Positions 7,696 to 16,782 are shown, numbered from the stretch's first letter. The stretch: 35,233 nucleotides of DNA from Globicatella sulfidifaciens DSM 15739 (GCF_900167405.1 NZ_FUWO01000007.1:71289-106521); one strand, 5' to 3'. The notes: generated by a model not told the origin, from the sequence alone. Numbers and translations are program-made.

Positions 7696-8934
7696 ATGGA
7701 AAGAGTTGTGATTACAGGAATCGGTACAGTTTCTCCTATTGGGAATAATACGGTTGAATTTTGGGAGAATATTAAAAACGATCAGCATGGTATTGGGCCG
7801 ATTACTAAATTTGATGCTTCAGCAACGGGGATATCGGTTGCTGCTGAAGTTAAAAATTTTAATGGAAAAGAACTATTAGGCAATAAAGAAGTCCGCAGAA
7901 TGGATTATTTTTCACAGTATGGATTAGTGGCTGCAATGGAAGCTGTTGAAATGAGTGGTTATGATATTGCAGCGAATCCGATGCGTGTTGGAACATTAGT
8001 CAGTTCAGGAATCGGTGGATTAGTTGAAATTGAAAATGGCATTCGTAAGATGATTGAAAAAGGACCTAAAAGAATCCCACCACTATTTGTTCCCTTAACA
8101 ATCGGTAATATGGTAGCTGGTAATATCTCTATGAAATTAGGGGCTAAAGGTATTAGTTTGGATATTGTCTCTGCTTGTGCTAGTGCAACTAACGCGATTG
8201 GTGAAGCCTTTTTAAAGATTAAAATGGGACTATTAGATGCGTGTATTGCGGGTGGTTCAGAAGGAACCATTAATGAAATCGGTATTGGTGGATTTGCAGC
8301 CTTAACAGCATTATCGACGGAATCCAATCCTGATTTAGCTTCACGTCCCTTTGATAAAGACCGTGATGGTTTTGTCATGGGGGAAGGTGCAGGGATTTTA
8401 TTTTTAGAATCATTAAGTTCAGCTCAAAAACGAGGTGCCACTATTTTAGGCGAAGTAGTCGGTTATGGCTCCACATCGGATGCTTATCATATGACAGCAC
8501 CTAGTGAAGATGGCTCTGGAGCAGGAGAAGCAATGAAAATGGCAATCCAACAAGCTGATATTGAAGCGACTCAAATCGATTATATCAATGCTCACGGTAC
8601 CTCTACACCAACTAATGATTCAGCAGAAACGGTAGCGATTAAATATGCATTAGGCGAACATGCTTACCAAGTACCTATTTCCAGTTCTAAAGGATTTTTT
8701 GGCCATTTATTAGGAGCTGCTGGCGGAGTTGAAGCGATTGTAACAGTTAAAGCGTTAGCTGAGGGCTTTATACCAGCAACCCTAGGCCTACAAAATCCAG
8801 AAGATGTGTGTGATTTGGACTATGTGCCACATAAAGGACGATCAAAAGCGATTCACTATGCTTTATCCAATTCATTGGGATTTGGTGGACATAATGCGGT
8901 CTTATGTTTTAAACGATGGGAGGGTAATGAATGA
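7696..8934 (+). CDS. fabF: 3-oxoacyl-ACP synthase II (FabF)
   Basis: Elongating condensing enzyme of 412 residues. The Cys-His-His triad is Cys161 in VSACASATNA, His299 in INAHGTSTPTND and His336 in GFFGHLLGAAGG, with Lys331 in SSSKG. It extends saturated and unsaturated acyl-ACP. AGAAAGGAAA precedes ATG. The stop overlaps the accB start (ATGA), which implies translational coupling. Only one FabB/F-type enzyme is in the locus, so any FabO-like partner for unsaturated chains would be elsewhere. Confidence 0.96.
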   Translation: MERVVITGIGTVSPIGNNTVEFWENIKNDQHGIGPITKFDASATGISVAAEVKNFNGKELLGNKEVRRMDYFSQYGLVAAMEAVEMSGYDIAANPMRVGTLVSSGIGGLVEIENGIRKMIEKGPKRIPPLFVPLTIGNMVAGNISMKLGAKGISLDIVSACASATNAIGEAFLKIKMGLLDACIAGGSEGTINEIGIGGFAALTALSTESNPDLASRPFDKDRDGFVMGEGAGILFLESLSSAQKRGATILGEVVGYGSTSDAYHMTAPSEDGSGAGEAMKMAIQQADIEATQIDYINAHGTSTPTNDSAETVAIKYALGEHAYQVPISSSKGFFGHLLGAAGGVEAIVTVKALAEGFIPATLGLQNPEDVCDLDYVPHKGRSKAIHYALSNSLGFGGHNAVLCFKRWEGNE

Positions 8935-9419
8935 ATTATCAAGAGTTATTAACCTTAATTGATAAACTAGACCAATCAAAAGTAGCTTATTTAGAATTTA
9001 CTCAAGGTTCTGATAAAGTTGTATTATCCAAAGAGGTTCCATTCGATAAAGGACCCGTATTACAGACCATGGATCACACGACTAAAACGGTACAGGATCA
9101 AGCAGAACCTTCACCATCGACGGTTACAGAAGTACCAAGTAAAGAAACGAAGGAAGTATCATCATCTGAAAATTCACAATATGAAGCGATTAATTCGCCA
9201 ATTGTTGGAGTGGTTTATTTACAACCACAACCAGGCGAACCATCGTATGTGACCGTCGGTGATGAGGTAAAGAAGGGCCAAACAATATGTATTATTGAAG
9301 CCATGAAATTAATGAATGAAATTGCTGCACCTTTTGATGGCATCATTCGTGAAGTATTAGTAGAAAATGACAACGTAGTGGAATTTGAACAACCACTATT
9401 TAAGATTGAACGTAAATAA
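8931..9419 (+). CDS. accB: Biotin carboxyl carrier protein of acetyl-CoA carboxylase
   Basis: Carries the biotin that shuttles CO2 between AccC and AccAD. The 162-residue protein has a helical N-terminal part, a Pro/Ser/Thr/Glu-rich linker (about 50-82) and a C-terminal biotinyl domain. Biotin attaches to Lys126 in EAMKLM. The ATG overlaps the fabF stop by 4 nt. fabZ follows after 12 nt. Confidence 0.96.
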   Translation: MNYQELLTLIDKLDQSKVAYLEFTQGSDKVVLSKEVPFDKGPVLQTMDHTTKTVQDQAEPSPSTVTEVPSKETKEVSSSENSQYEAINSPIVGVVYLQPQPGEPSYVTVGDEVKKGQTICIIEAMKLMNEIAAPFDGIIREVLVENDNVVEFEQPLFKIERK

Positions 9420-9431
9420 GGAGAGTAAATT

Positions 9432-9866
9432 ATGACAATTTTAACTGCCCAACAAGTAATGGATATTATACCGAATCGTTATCCGATTTGTTTTATTGAT
9501 GCGGTCGATGAATTAGTTCCTGGAGAAAAGATTGTTTGTCGTAAAAATGTCACCATTAACGAACAATTTTTCCAAGGACATTTTCCTGGAGAACCGGTAA
9601 TGCCAGGCGTATTAATTTGTGAAGCATTGGCTCAAGCAGGGTCAATCCCATTATTGCAGATGCCTGATTTTGAAGGAAAGACAGCCTATCTAGGCGGTTT
9701 AAATAAAGTGAAGTTTCGTCAAAAAGTTGTTCCAGGTGATGTGTTAAGACTACAGGTTGATATCGTAAAATTAAAGCGTAATGCTGGAATTGGTATGGGC
9801 CAAGCATTTGTTGGGGATAAAAAAGTAGCGGAAGCAGAAATGACTTTTATTATTGGCGTGAAATAA
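9432..9866 (+). CDS. fabZ: 3-hydroxyacyl-ACP dehydratase (FabZ)
   Basis: Hotdog-fold dehydratase of 144 residues. The catalytic His50 is in GHFPGEPVMPGV and Glu64 in LICEALAQ. It removes water from 3-hydroxyacyl-ACP of all lengths. Some Lactobacillales carry a FabZ-like isomerase (FabN) instead of FabM; the sequence alone does not tell whether this enzyme can also isomerise, and position in the operon points to ordinary FabZ. Confidence 0.95.
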   Translation: MTILTAQQVMDIIPNRYPICFIDAVDELVPGEKIVCRKNVTINEQFFQGHFPGEPVMPGVLICEALAQAGSIPLLQMPDFEGKTAYLGGLNKVKFRQKVVPGDVLRLQVDIVKLKRNAGIGMGQAFVGDKKVAEAEMTFIIGVK

Positions 9867-9903
9867 AGTTTATAAGAAAAGTCAAAAAAGTAGGTGAATA
9901 GGA

Positions 9904-11286
9904 TTGTTTAGAAAAGTATTGGTAGCCAATCGTGGAGAAATCGCAGTACGAATTATCCGTGCTTTAAGAGAGATGAACATTATCTCCGTAGCCGTATATA
10001 GTACAGCTGATAAGGAGGCCATGCATACCCAATTAGCGGATGAAGCTATTTGTATCGGACCAGCTAAAAGTTTAGATAGTTATCAAAATCCGGTAGCGAT
10101 ATTATCTGCTGCGATGGCGACAGGGTGTGATGCTATTCATCCAGGGTATGGATTTTTATCAGAGCGAAGTGATTTTGTTGCCATGTGCGAAGAACTGGGG
10201 ATTCAATTTATTGGCCCTCAAAGTCAAACGATTGAATTAATGGGCAATAAGCAAAATGCTCGTCAAACAATGATTGCTTCTGGAATACCCGTTACACCAG
10301 GCAGTGAAGGTTTAGTTCATACTTGGCAAGAAGCTACAACGATTGCTGATCAAATTGGTTTTCCATTAATGATCAAAGCGGCTGACGGTGGCGGTGGCAA
10401 AGGCATGCGTCGTGTTGAAAACGCAGATGACTTTAAAAAACTGTTTGAACAAGCACAGATTGAAACACAAAATGTATATGGTAATCAAGATTTATATATT
10501 GAAAAAATCATTTATCCTGCAAGACATATAGAAATCCAATTGATTGCCGATCACTATGGTAAAGTATTACATTTAGGAGAACGCGATTGTTCACTACAAA
10601 GGCGTAATCAAAAAGTGATTGAAATTGCACCAGCTGTAACCTTACCTGAAGCAACGAAAGAAGCTTTATGGCAAACGGCGGTCAAGGCAGCTCAAGCAAT
10701 TGAATACCAAAATGCGGGAACAATTGAATTTTTAGTAGATGATGACCATAATTTTTATTTTATGGAAATGAATACACGTTTACAAGTAGAACATCCGATA
10801 ACGGAATTAATAACCGGTATTGATATTGTCAAAGAACAAATAAAAATTGCGATGGGGCAACCTTTAGCACTCAATCAACAGGATATTCATTTTACTGGAG
10901 TGGCCATCGAGTGTCGCTTAAATGCGGAAGATTCAAATTATGACTTTCGAGCTTCGAGTGGCCATATTGACCGGCTCATTTTACCAGCAGGACCTCATGT
11001 ACGAATCGAGTCTGGAATTTACTCCGATTATTTTTTACCGCCTTATTATGATTCAATGATAGCGAAAATAATTAGTTATGGCCACGATCTAAATGATGCC
11101 ATGTTAATTATGGAACGGGCTTTAAGTGAAGTGGTAGTAGAAGGGATTACCACTAATATTGATTTATTACAAGCATTGATCATGAATGATGAAGTTCAAA
11201 CCTTAAATTTCCATACAAAATGGTTAGAAGAAAGTTTTCTGCCTCAGTGGTTAAAACGTGAGGAGGGGTTAAATGGAATTATTTAA
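9904..11286 (+). CDS. accC: Biotin carboxylase subunit of acetyl-CoA carboxylase
   Basis: ATP-grasp enzyme of 460 residues that carboxylates biotin on AccB. It shows FRKVLVANRGEIAVRIIRA at the N-terminus, the Gly-rich ATP loop ADGGGGKGMR near 160, ERDCSLQRRNQKVIEIAPA near 228, and MNTRLQVEHPITE near 292. The start is TTG at 9904, 6 nt after AGGTGA (9892-9897); no in-frame ATG fits the family N-terminus. Its end overlaps accD by 14 nt. Confidence 0.96.
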   Translation: MFRKVLVANRGEIAVRIIRALREMNIISVAVYSTADKEAMHTQLADEAICIGPAKSLDSYQNPVAILSAAMATGCDAIHPGYGFLSERSDFVAMCEELGIQFIGPQSQTIELMGNKQNARQTMIASGIPVTPGSEGLVHTWQEATTIADQIGFPLMIKAADGGGGKGMRRVENADDFKKLFEQAQIETQNVYGNQDLYIEKIIYPARHIEIQLIADHYGKVLHLGERDCSLQRRNQKVIEIAPAVTLPEATKEALWQTAVKAAQAIEYQNAGTIEFLVDDDHNFYFMEMNTRLQVEHPITELITGIDIVKEQIKIAMGQPLALNQQDIHFTGVAIECRLNAEDSNYDFRASSGHIDRLILPAGPHVRIESGIYSDYFLPPYYDSMIAKIISYGHDLNDAMLIMERALSEVVVEGITTNIDLLQALIMNDEVQTLNFHTKWLEESFLPQWLKREEGLNGII

Positions 11287-12133
11287 AAATAAAAAAATAA
11301 TTCGTTTAAATGCACAACCACCTACCTATCATGAAAAAAAATCAAAGATTCCAGATAATTTTTTAACAACTTGTCCACACTGTAAGCGTAATTTATTACC
11401 GTCACAAGTAACGGCGGATTATACTTGCGAAAGATGTCAGGGGAATCTACAGTTTCCTGCTAATGCAAGAATTAATTGGTTACTCGATGAAGGTAGTTTT
11501 GAAGAAGTAGCGAGTGACATTAGTAATCAAAACCCTATTGGTTTTCCAGATTATGAACAAAAGCTAGCCAACTATCAACAAATAACTAACTTAAAAGAAG
11601 CAGTGGTAGTAGGTACTGGGTTAATGGATGGTATGAAAGTAGCGCTTGGTGTTATGGATAATCGCTTTATGATGGCGAGTATGGGGACGGCAGTAGGGGA
11701 GAAGATTACCCAACTTTTCGAAAGAGCAACACAAAATCAACTGCCAGTCATTTTATTCATTGCTTCTGGTGGTGCCCGTATGCAAGAAGGCATTATGTCA
11801 TTGATGCAAATGGCTAAAATTAGTCAAGCAGTAAATCGACATCATCAAGCTGGTTTATTTTATCTTGCTATTTTAACGCATCCGACAACGGGTGGGGTAA
11901 CGGCGAGTTTTGCAATGCAAGCAGATGTTATTTTAGCTGAAGAAAAGGCTACAATTGGTTTTGCTGGAAAACGCGTCATCGAACAGACCATTAAAGCAAA
12001 ATTACCGAAAGAGTTTCAAACAGCAGAGACTGTTTTAGAAAATGGTTTTATTGATAGTATTGTGAAACGAACTGAACAGAAAAATAGGATCAAATTTTTA
12101 TTGAAAACCAATCAAAGGGTGATGCCATTATGA
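11273..12133 (+). CDS. accD: Acetyl-CoA carboxylase carboxyltransferase beta subunit
   Basis: Beta half of the carboxyltransferase that makes malonyl-CoA. An N-terminal zinc ribbon is formed by Cys34, Cys37, Cys52 and Cys55 (CPHC and CERC). The crotonase-like core includes ASGGARMQEG and LTHPTTGGVTASFA. It is 286 residues, the usual length. GAGGAGGGG just before the start lies within accC. The start of accA overlaps its stop (ATGA), so accC-accD-accA are tightly coupled. Confidence 0.96.
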   Translation: MELFKNKKIIRLNAQPPTYHEKKSKIPDNFLTTCPHCKRNLLPSQVTADYTCERCQGNLQFPANARINWLLDEGSFEEVASDISNQNPIGFPDYEQKLANYQQITNLKEAVVVGTGLMDGMKVALGVMDNRFMMASMGTAVGEKITQLFERATQNQLPVILFIASGGARMQEGIMSLMQMAKISQAVNRHHQAGLFYLAILTHPTTGGVTASFAMQADVILAEEKATIGFAGKRVIEQTIKAKLPKEFQTAETVLENGFIDSIVKRTEQKNRIKFLLKTNQRVMPL

Positions 12134-12912
12134 AAGCATATCAAAAAGTTCAAGCCGCTCGTGAACTATCCAGAATTTCTAGTTTAGAGATTATTGATAA
12201 ATTGTGTAGTGAATTTATGGAGTTTCATGGTGATCGCTTAATGCACGATGATCGAGCAATCGTTACAGGAGTTGGTTTAATGGATGAACAAGCGATTACG
12301 ATTATCGGTATTCAAAAAGGACATAATATGAAAACGAATATTATGCGTAATTTTGGTTCAGTGGGTCCAGCTGGTTATCGTAAAGCTCAGCGTATGATGC
12401 GTCAAGCAGAAAAATTTGGTCGACCCGTTTTAACTTTAATTAATACCGCTGGCGCACATTGTGCACCGGAATCTGAAGAAAATGGCATTGGTGAAGCGAT
12501 AGCGAGCACCTTATTGACCATGAGTCAATTAACGGTTCCCAGCCTAGCGATTATTTTAGGTGAAGGTGGTAGTGGAGGGGCCATTGCCTTGGCGCTTGCT
12601 GATGAAGTTTGGATGTTAGAAAATAGTGTCTATTCGATTCTTTCCCCAGAAGGTTTTGCTTCGATATTATGGAAAAATTCCAAATTGGCCTCTAAAGCAG
12701 CAGATTATATGAAATTGACGGCTGATGATTTATTCGAGTTAAACGTAATCGATAAAATTATTGAAGAAGTAGACGAATTGGGTCAGCCTATTGACCAAAA
12801 ACACTTAACCAATCACTTAATCAACGAAATTAAAGCGAAAATAAATGCATTGTTATCAATGAAACCTGAGAACCGTCTAGAAAAGAAATATCAGCGTTTT
12901 AGACAGTATTAA
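12130..12912 (+). CDS. accA: Acetyl-CoA carboxylase carboxyltransferase alpha subunit
   Basis: Alpha half of the carboxyltransferase, 260 residues; the short form found in Lactobacillales, lacking the longer N-terminal helices of proteobacterial AccA. Diagnostic segments are FMEFHGDR near 30, LINTAGAHCAPESEENG near 100 and LGEGGSGGAIALALAD near 141. It ends the operon, and a long hairpin starts right at its stop codon. Confidence 0.95.
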   Translation: MKAYQKVQAARELSRISSLEIIDKLCSEFMEFHGDRLMHDDRAIVTGVGLMDEQAITIIGIQKGHNMKTNIMRNFGSVGPAGYRKAQRMMRQAEKFGRPVLTLINTAGAHCAPESEENGIGEAIASTLLTMSQLTVPSLAIILGEGGSGGAIALALADEVWMLENSVYSILSPEGFASILWKNSKLASKAADYMKLTADDLFELNVIDKIIEEVDELGQPIDQKHLTNHLINEIKAKINALLSMKPENRLEKKYQRFRQY

Positions 12913-13001
12913 AAAAACAGTTAGCTAGATTACAATAAGTAAAACATTAATCCGTAAAAGATTGAGTTAATACTTAGTGTTAAGACTAGTTAACTGTTTT
13001 T
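12913..13001 (+). terminator. Long imperfect hairpin ending the fab/acc operon
   Basis: AAAAACAGTTAGCTAG (12913-12928) pairs with CTAGTTAACTGTTTTT (12986-13001) with one G-T wobble. The enclosed 57 nt continue as an imperfect stem to about 12952/12960, so nearly the whole 89 nt folds back. The 3' T-run supports termination on the plus strand, and the 5' A-run makes it work also for the convergent SDR gene. It is much longer than the other terminators here. Confidence 0.75.
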
Positions 13002-13393
13002 GATTTGGTTGGGATAATAGGAAAAAGGAAAATCGGATAGTCAGGTTTTATAGACGTTAATCTAACACATAATTTAAATTAGCGGCCAGTCCCTCTTAAG
13101 TTTGCCAAGAGGACGATCGCTATTTAAGAATCAGTCATCCTCTAACGACAAGCGTTTTGAAGCTGAAAAAGTTAGCAAAGACAATTTTCACCCTTGTTTA
13201 AAAAAGATCTCTAATGCAAAAGTGGGAGTACACTAGTACAAGAAAATTAGATATTTTTTCTGTCTAATCCATCTCAGTTGCTTAGGTATCAAACTACTCT
13301 TCGTGACGCACTATGATGTCACTCAACCATTCACTTATAATTAACGCACAGTATCTTAACTGAAATTATCTATCTTTTACGCGTCTTATATGA
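13002..13393. other. Non-coding stretch between convergent genes
   Basis: No gene with a ribosome site is visible. It holds a hairpin at 13081-13121 (outer AGCG/CGCT, inner CCTCTT 13092-13097 with AAGAGG 13107-13112) and a degenerate copy of the A+B composite repeat at 13225-13370. The rest shows nothing recognisable. Confidence 0.5.
13225..13370 (+). repeat. Degenerate A+B composite stem-loop repeat
   Basis: The stretch begins GTGGGAGTA, keeps AGAAAATT at the A-element middle, then CAGTTGCTTAGGTATCAAAC at 13275-13294, which matches CAGTTGAGTAGGTATCAAAC at 18204-18223 in 18 of 20 positions. It continues with GACGCA, GTCACTCAACCA and an AATTATC end, in the same order and spacing as the B elements at 18211-18390. 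Confidence 0.6.
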
Positions 13394-14125
13394 TTAATCT
13401 TCAGAATAATAACTCCATCCTTGATCATTATGATAAATCATCAGTTTACTCATTCCCCCATCAACGGTAATTGTTTGCCCATTAATAAAACTGGCTTTGT
13501 TACTAGCAAGGAATAAAATCAGTTCGGCAATATCCTCTGGAACGCCGACTTTTTTACTTGGATGTTGACTGACATCTGAACCACTAAATGAATGTTGGTA
13601 GGTATCAATCCATCCGGGAGCAATAGCATTGACTCTAATTTGTTCTTTACTTAAACTAACAGCTAAATTATGAGTAAGGGCTGTAATAGCGCCTTTAGCA
13701 GCAGCATAACTTTCAGTCTCTGCTTGACTTTGAAAAGCCCGTGTAGATGACAGATTAATAATGGAGCTACCTGGAGTGAAATGATTTAAGAGCAGCTGCG
13801 TTAAGTAAAAAGGTGCTACGACTCCTACTTGCAAAGCGTCATTGAATTCGGATAAAGAACCATTGTGAATTCCTACCGATAAAGGCAATGCATTGTTGAC
13901 CAATACATCAATTTTTGATTCATTCTTTAAGATAGATTCAACAAATTTTTGAAGAACAGCCGGTTGACCGATATCTCCTTGATAAAAAGAACCAGGATTA
14001 AGATCAATGCCATAGACACGTGCACCAGCTGCTTCAAAGGCCTTCCGTGTGGCTAAACCGATACCATGTCCATCGCCTGTAACAACAACAACTTTATTTT
14101 TATACATCTGAACACCCACTTCCAT
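13394..14125 (-). CDS. SDR-family oxidoreductase
   Basis: Classical short-chain dehydrogenase of 243 residues (numbering from 14125). The NAD(P) loop is TGDGHGIG at 16-23, the NNAG position reads NNAL at 78-81, the catalytic set is Ser127 (NLSS), Tyr140 and Lys144 (YAAAK), and the C-terminus has GQTITVDGGMSK. The substrate cannot be read. An alternative start is the Met at 14107 (MYKNKVVVV); it may be the real one because the likely promoter -10 (14141-14149) leaves almost no leader before 14125. It stands alone, convergent with the fab operon. Confidence 0.85.
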   Translation of the reverse strand: MEVGVQMYKNKVVVVTGDGHGIGLATRKAFEAAGARVYGIDLNPGSFYQGDIGQPAVLQKFVESILKNESKIDVLVNNALPLSVGIHNGSLSEFNDALQVGVVAPFYLTQLLLNHFTPGSSIINLSSTRAFQSQAETESYAAAKGAITALTHNLAVSLSKEQIRVNAIAPGWIDTYQHSFSGSDVSQHPSKKVGVPEDIAELILFLASNKASFINGQTITVDGGMSKLMIYHNDQGWSYYSED

Positions 14126-14140
14126 AAAATTTATACTTCC

Positions 14141-14149
14141 AATATAGCA
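14141..14149 (-). promoter_or_regulatory. Extended -10 promoter of the SDR gene
   Basis: On the minus strand TGCTATATT fits TGnTATAAT. No convincing -35 lies upstream. Confidence 0.45.
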
Positions 14150-14391
14150 GATTAGTCCAAATTTAACACTAATATTGACATAATCGAAATCTAATAAATC
14201 CGTGTGTTTTGGTAACGTAAGTAGTTAAATTAAGAGTACGGAACTTTGTTAATTGGATTGAAGAGATACGCGTAGTCCTCAAGAATCATAAATTTACAAC
14301 AATGGTTGAGTGGCATAACGAAAAAAGTATACAAAATATATGTTTAATAAAATTTTTTCTAGAAATCATTTTGAAAAAATAATGGCATAAT

Positions 14392-14428
14392 AAAAAAGTC
14401 AAAAGATGAAAAAATTCGTCTGTTGACT
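14392..14428 (-). terminator. Rho-independent terminator after ybjQ
   Basis: On the minus strand AGTCAACAGACGAA pairs with TTCATCTTTTGACT (12 of 14) and six T follow. Confidence 0.85.
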
Positions 14429-14450
14429 CTTTAATGATTTTATTAGATGA

Positions 14451-14768
14451 TTAAACTTTTACAGCAGTTCCGCTACCAATGACCATCATCATGCCATTAT
14501 CTGCCCCTAAAACTTCATAGTCTAATTTCATACCTACAATAGCATTTGCGCCTAAATTCTTAGCTCGACGTTCTAATTCTTCCATTGCTTCTCGTTGAGC
14601 TTCTCGAAGTTCTTCTTCATAGCCTGCAGAACGTCCACCAAAAATATTTCGTAAGCCAGCTCCGAAATCTTTCATAAAATTAATCCCTACAACAACTTCA
14701 CTAAAAACCACGCCAATATATTCTTGTACAGGTTGTCCTTCAATTGTAGGTGTAGTTGTAATAATCAT
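14451..14768 (-). CDS. ybjQ: YbjQ/UPF0145 heavy-metal-binding-domain protein
   Basis: A 105-residue protein of the UPF0145 family, seen from the [12 protein letters not shown] start, the [10 protein letters not shown] segment, the Glu/Arg-rich helix with [11 protein letters not shown] and the ending [14 protein letters not shown]. Members form pentameric rings; the role is not established despite the heavy-metal domain name. AGGAGGG lies 7 nt before ATG. It is transcribed alone, divergently from ridA, between its own promoter and terminator. Confidence 0.88.
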   Translation of the reverse strand: MIITTTPTIEGQPVQEYIGVVFSEVVVGINFMKDFGAGLRNIFGGRSAGYEEELREAQREAMEELERRAKNLGANAIVGMKLDYEVLGADNGMMMVIGSGTAVKV

Positions 14769-14789
14769 TTAAAACCCTCCTATTATATG

Positions 14790-14817
14790 ATACTATTATT
14801 TTAAAATAAAATTTCAA
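14790..14817 (-). promoter_or_regulatory. ybjQ promoter
   Basis: On the minus strand TTGAAA (14812-14817) and TAGTAT (14790-14795) are separated by 16 nt. The start point would fall near 14783, just ahead of the ribosome site. Confidence 0.5.
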
Positions 14818-14875
14818 TAAATGCATGCAACTTAAGTTGTAAAATTATATTTTTAATCATTTTTAGGAGGAAATT

Positions 14876-15256
14876 ATGAAAAAATTATCAACTCAAAAAG
14901 CTCCAGCAGCAGTAGGACCTTACTCACACGGCATTCAAACAGGCAATTTATTCTTTTTATCTGGGCAATTAGGCTTAAATCCTGAAACAGGAAAAATGGT
15001 TGAAGGTGGTATTGAGAAGCAGACACATCAAGTTTTCAAAAATATTCAAGCGGTATTAGAATCAGAAGGCTTAACCTTAAATAATGTGGTGAAAGTCTTG
15101 GTTCTATTATCCGATATTAATGATTTTGCTGCTGTCAATGCTATTTATGGAGAATATTTTAATGAACCTTATCCAGCTAGAAGTGCTTTCCAAGTCGCTG
15201 CTTTGCCATTAGGTGGACAAATTGAAATTGAAGTAATTGCGGAACGCAGTGAATAA
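14876..15256 (+). CDS. ridA: RidA-family enamine/imine deaminase
   Basis: A 126-residue RidA (YjgF/YER057c/UK114) protein that hydrolyses reactive 2-aminoacrylate and related enamines made by PLP enzymes. The key Arg102 is in YPARSAFQVAALP, and the C-terminal IEIEVIAE holds the conserved Glu. The ribosome site AGGAGGAA is near perfect. It is a single gene with no obvious terminator before the next promoter. Confidence 0.93.
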   Translation: MKKLSTQKAPAAVGPYSHGIQTGNLFFLSGQLGLNPETGKMVEGGIEKQTHQVFKNIQAVLESEGLTLNNVVKVLVLLSDINDFAAVNAIYGEYFNEPYPARSAFQVAALPLGGQIEIEVIAERSE

Positions 15257-15309
15257 TTTTCAAAACATTAAACGTTTTTCATGAAAATTAAAATAAAATG
15301 AGAAAACGA

Positions 15310-15338
15310 TTGACAAACAATTAGATTTTATGTAGACT
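15310..15338 (+). promoter_or_regulatory. Promoter of the solute-binding protein gene
   Basis: TTGACA (15310-15315), 17-nt spacer, TAGACT (15333-15338). The start codon is about 40 nt further on. Confidence 0.75.
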
Positions 15339-15383
15339 AGTCTTAATAAATTATTATTAACTTTCTCTAGGGGGACTTCTACT

Positions 15384-16544
15384 ATGAAATTTAAAAAAGC
15401 AACTTCTTTATTTTTAGCAACCGTGGCTCTATCTAGTGCATTAGTCACGTCGGTCTCCGCCCAAGAACAGATTGTTATCGGTGGAAACTTTGAAATGAGT
15501 GGTGGGGCGGCTGCTTATGGTTCGGTCATGGCCAAAGCATTAGAATTAGCGGTAGAATTACGTAATGCTGAAGGCGATGTTTTGGATGGCTATCAATTAG
15601 CAACGACTATTCTTGATAATAAATCTGATTTAACTGAGTCTAGCTCAGTTGCAACCCGTTTGACTTCAGATGATAAATTAGTTGGAATCATAGGGGCGGC
15701 AACGACAGGCGCTTCGCAAGCTGAAATTCCAGTGATTACTGAAGCAGGTGTACCAGCCATTTTACCAGCGGCGACTGGGGATGGTATTACTTTAGCTAAT
15801 GATGGTAGTGTGTTAGAGTATTTATTCCGTGTTTGTTTCGCTGATTCTTACCAAGGAACAGCAGGTGCATCTTACGCATTTAACGAATTAGGAGCTAAAA
15901 AAGTAGCTATTTTATCAGATCAGGCTACTGATTATTCTCAAGGTTTAGCTAACGCTTTTAAAGAAGAATTTGAAAAATTAGGTGGGGAAGTAGTAGCCAA
16001 CGCATCTTATCAATCCGGTGATGCAGACTTTTCAGCTACTCTAACTACTTTATTAACGCAAGATTTTGACGTTTTATATATTCCAGGTTATTATACTGAA
16101 GTTGGTTTAATCATTAAACAAGCACGTGAATTTGGCTTAACACAACCAATCGTTGGTGGCGATGGTTTAGCAAGTGATACTTTAGTTGAATTAGCAGGAC
16201 AAGCAAATGTTAATGATGTTTATTACACAGCGCATTTCTCTCCTAACTCTGAAGAAGAAGACGTACAAAACTTCTTAAAAGCATATAAAGAAAAATTCGG
16301 TCAAGAAGCGGACTCATTTGCTGCTTTATCATTTGATGCGTCTAACTTATTGATTGATGCCATTGAACGTGCTGGGTCGGCAGATCGTGCAGCTGTAACC
16401 AAAGCGATTGCAGAAACGCAAGATTTTGATGGTGTTACAGGAACATTTTCTATTGATGACCAACATAATCCGGTTAAACCTGTAACCATGATCAAATTAA
16501 CTGCAGGTGAAATTGAATCTGCTGAAGAATATTCAGCTGAATAA
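15384..16544 (+). CDS. LivK-type (type I) branched-chain amino acid/amide binding protein
   Basis: A 386-residue periplasmic-binding-fold protein. IVIGGNFEMSGGAAAYG is the usual first strand and ligand loop, and a type I SBP core follows, with ASQAEIPVITEAGVPAI and DFDVLYIPGYYTEVGLI. The N-terminus is a Sec signal with a likely signal peptidase I site after VSA (residue 26). There is no lipobox Cys, although Gram-positive binding proteins of ABC importers are normally lipoproteins. No livHMGF permease or ATPase gene is adjacent, and a single promoter drives it. It may serve a transporter elsewhere, be released, or be a receptor; the ligand is not readable. Confidence 0.88.
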   Translation: MKFKKATSLFLATVALSSALVTSVSAQEQIVIGGNFEMSGGAAAYGSVMAKALELAVELRNAEGDVLDGYQLATTILDNKSDLTESSSVATRLTSDDKLVGIIGAATTGASQAEIPVITEAGVPAILPAATGDGITLANDGSVLEYLFRVCFADSYQGTAGASYAFNELGAKKVAILSDQATDYSQGLANAFKEEFEKLGGEVVANASYQSGDADFSATLTTLLTQDFDVLYIPGYYTEVGLIIKQAREFGLTQPIVGGDGLASDTLVELAGQANVNDVYYTAHFSPNSEEEDVQNFLKAYKEKFGQEADSFAALSFDASNLLIDAIERAGSADRAAVTKAIAETQDFDGVTGTFSIDDQHNPVKPVTMIKLTAGEIESAEEYSAE

Positions 16545-16740
16545 TTATTAATAATTGCATAGTTAAATAAATAACCAAGAAGTAGAAATAGGGATGAAGT
16601 CGTTTTGACTATCTATCACACTGATTCTTGTATAAGAGGTTAGGATAATTAGTTGAAAAATTTCTTTTTGTCTCTTACAGGTAATGTTGATCAGGTATCA
16701 TTGTTTGGTGAAAAGCCACTTGATAACTCTCGACTTGGGT

Positions 16741-16782
16741 TGACCTTTAAAAGTAGATAAAAAATCTAAGCTTTGAAGGTCA
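16741..16782 (+). other. Stem-loop upstream of the 16812 terminator
   Basis: TGACCTTTAAAAG pairs with CTTTGAAGGTCA, and inside it AGAT pairs with ATCT. It overlaps the stop of the short ORF and lies 30 nt before the terminator hairpin. Confidence 0.5.

Larger units (their letters stand above)
14126..14450. other. Non-coding stretch between two minus-strand genes
   Basis: It contains the SDR promoter at its left end, the ybjQ terminator at its right end and a degenerate minus-strand B repeat core at 14291-14340. TGCCACTCAACCA (minus strand, 14303-14315) is identical to 18246-18258, and AAATTTAT follows as in the other B copies. Nothing else is recognised. Confidence 0.5.

Noticed and set aside
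9019-9252. ORF in another frame within accB
   Set aside because: Basic, low-complexity translation from the accB linker region, without a ribosome site.
13394-14125. Second fabG
   Set aside because: The SDR core is shared, but NNAG is altered to NNAL, overall similarity to the FabG at 6955 is low and the gene is outside the fab operon.
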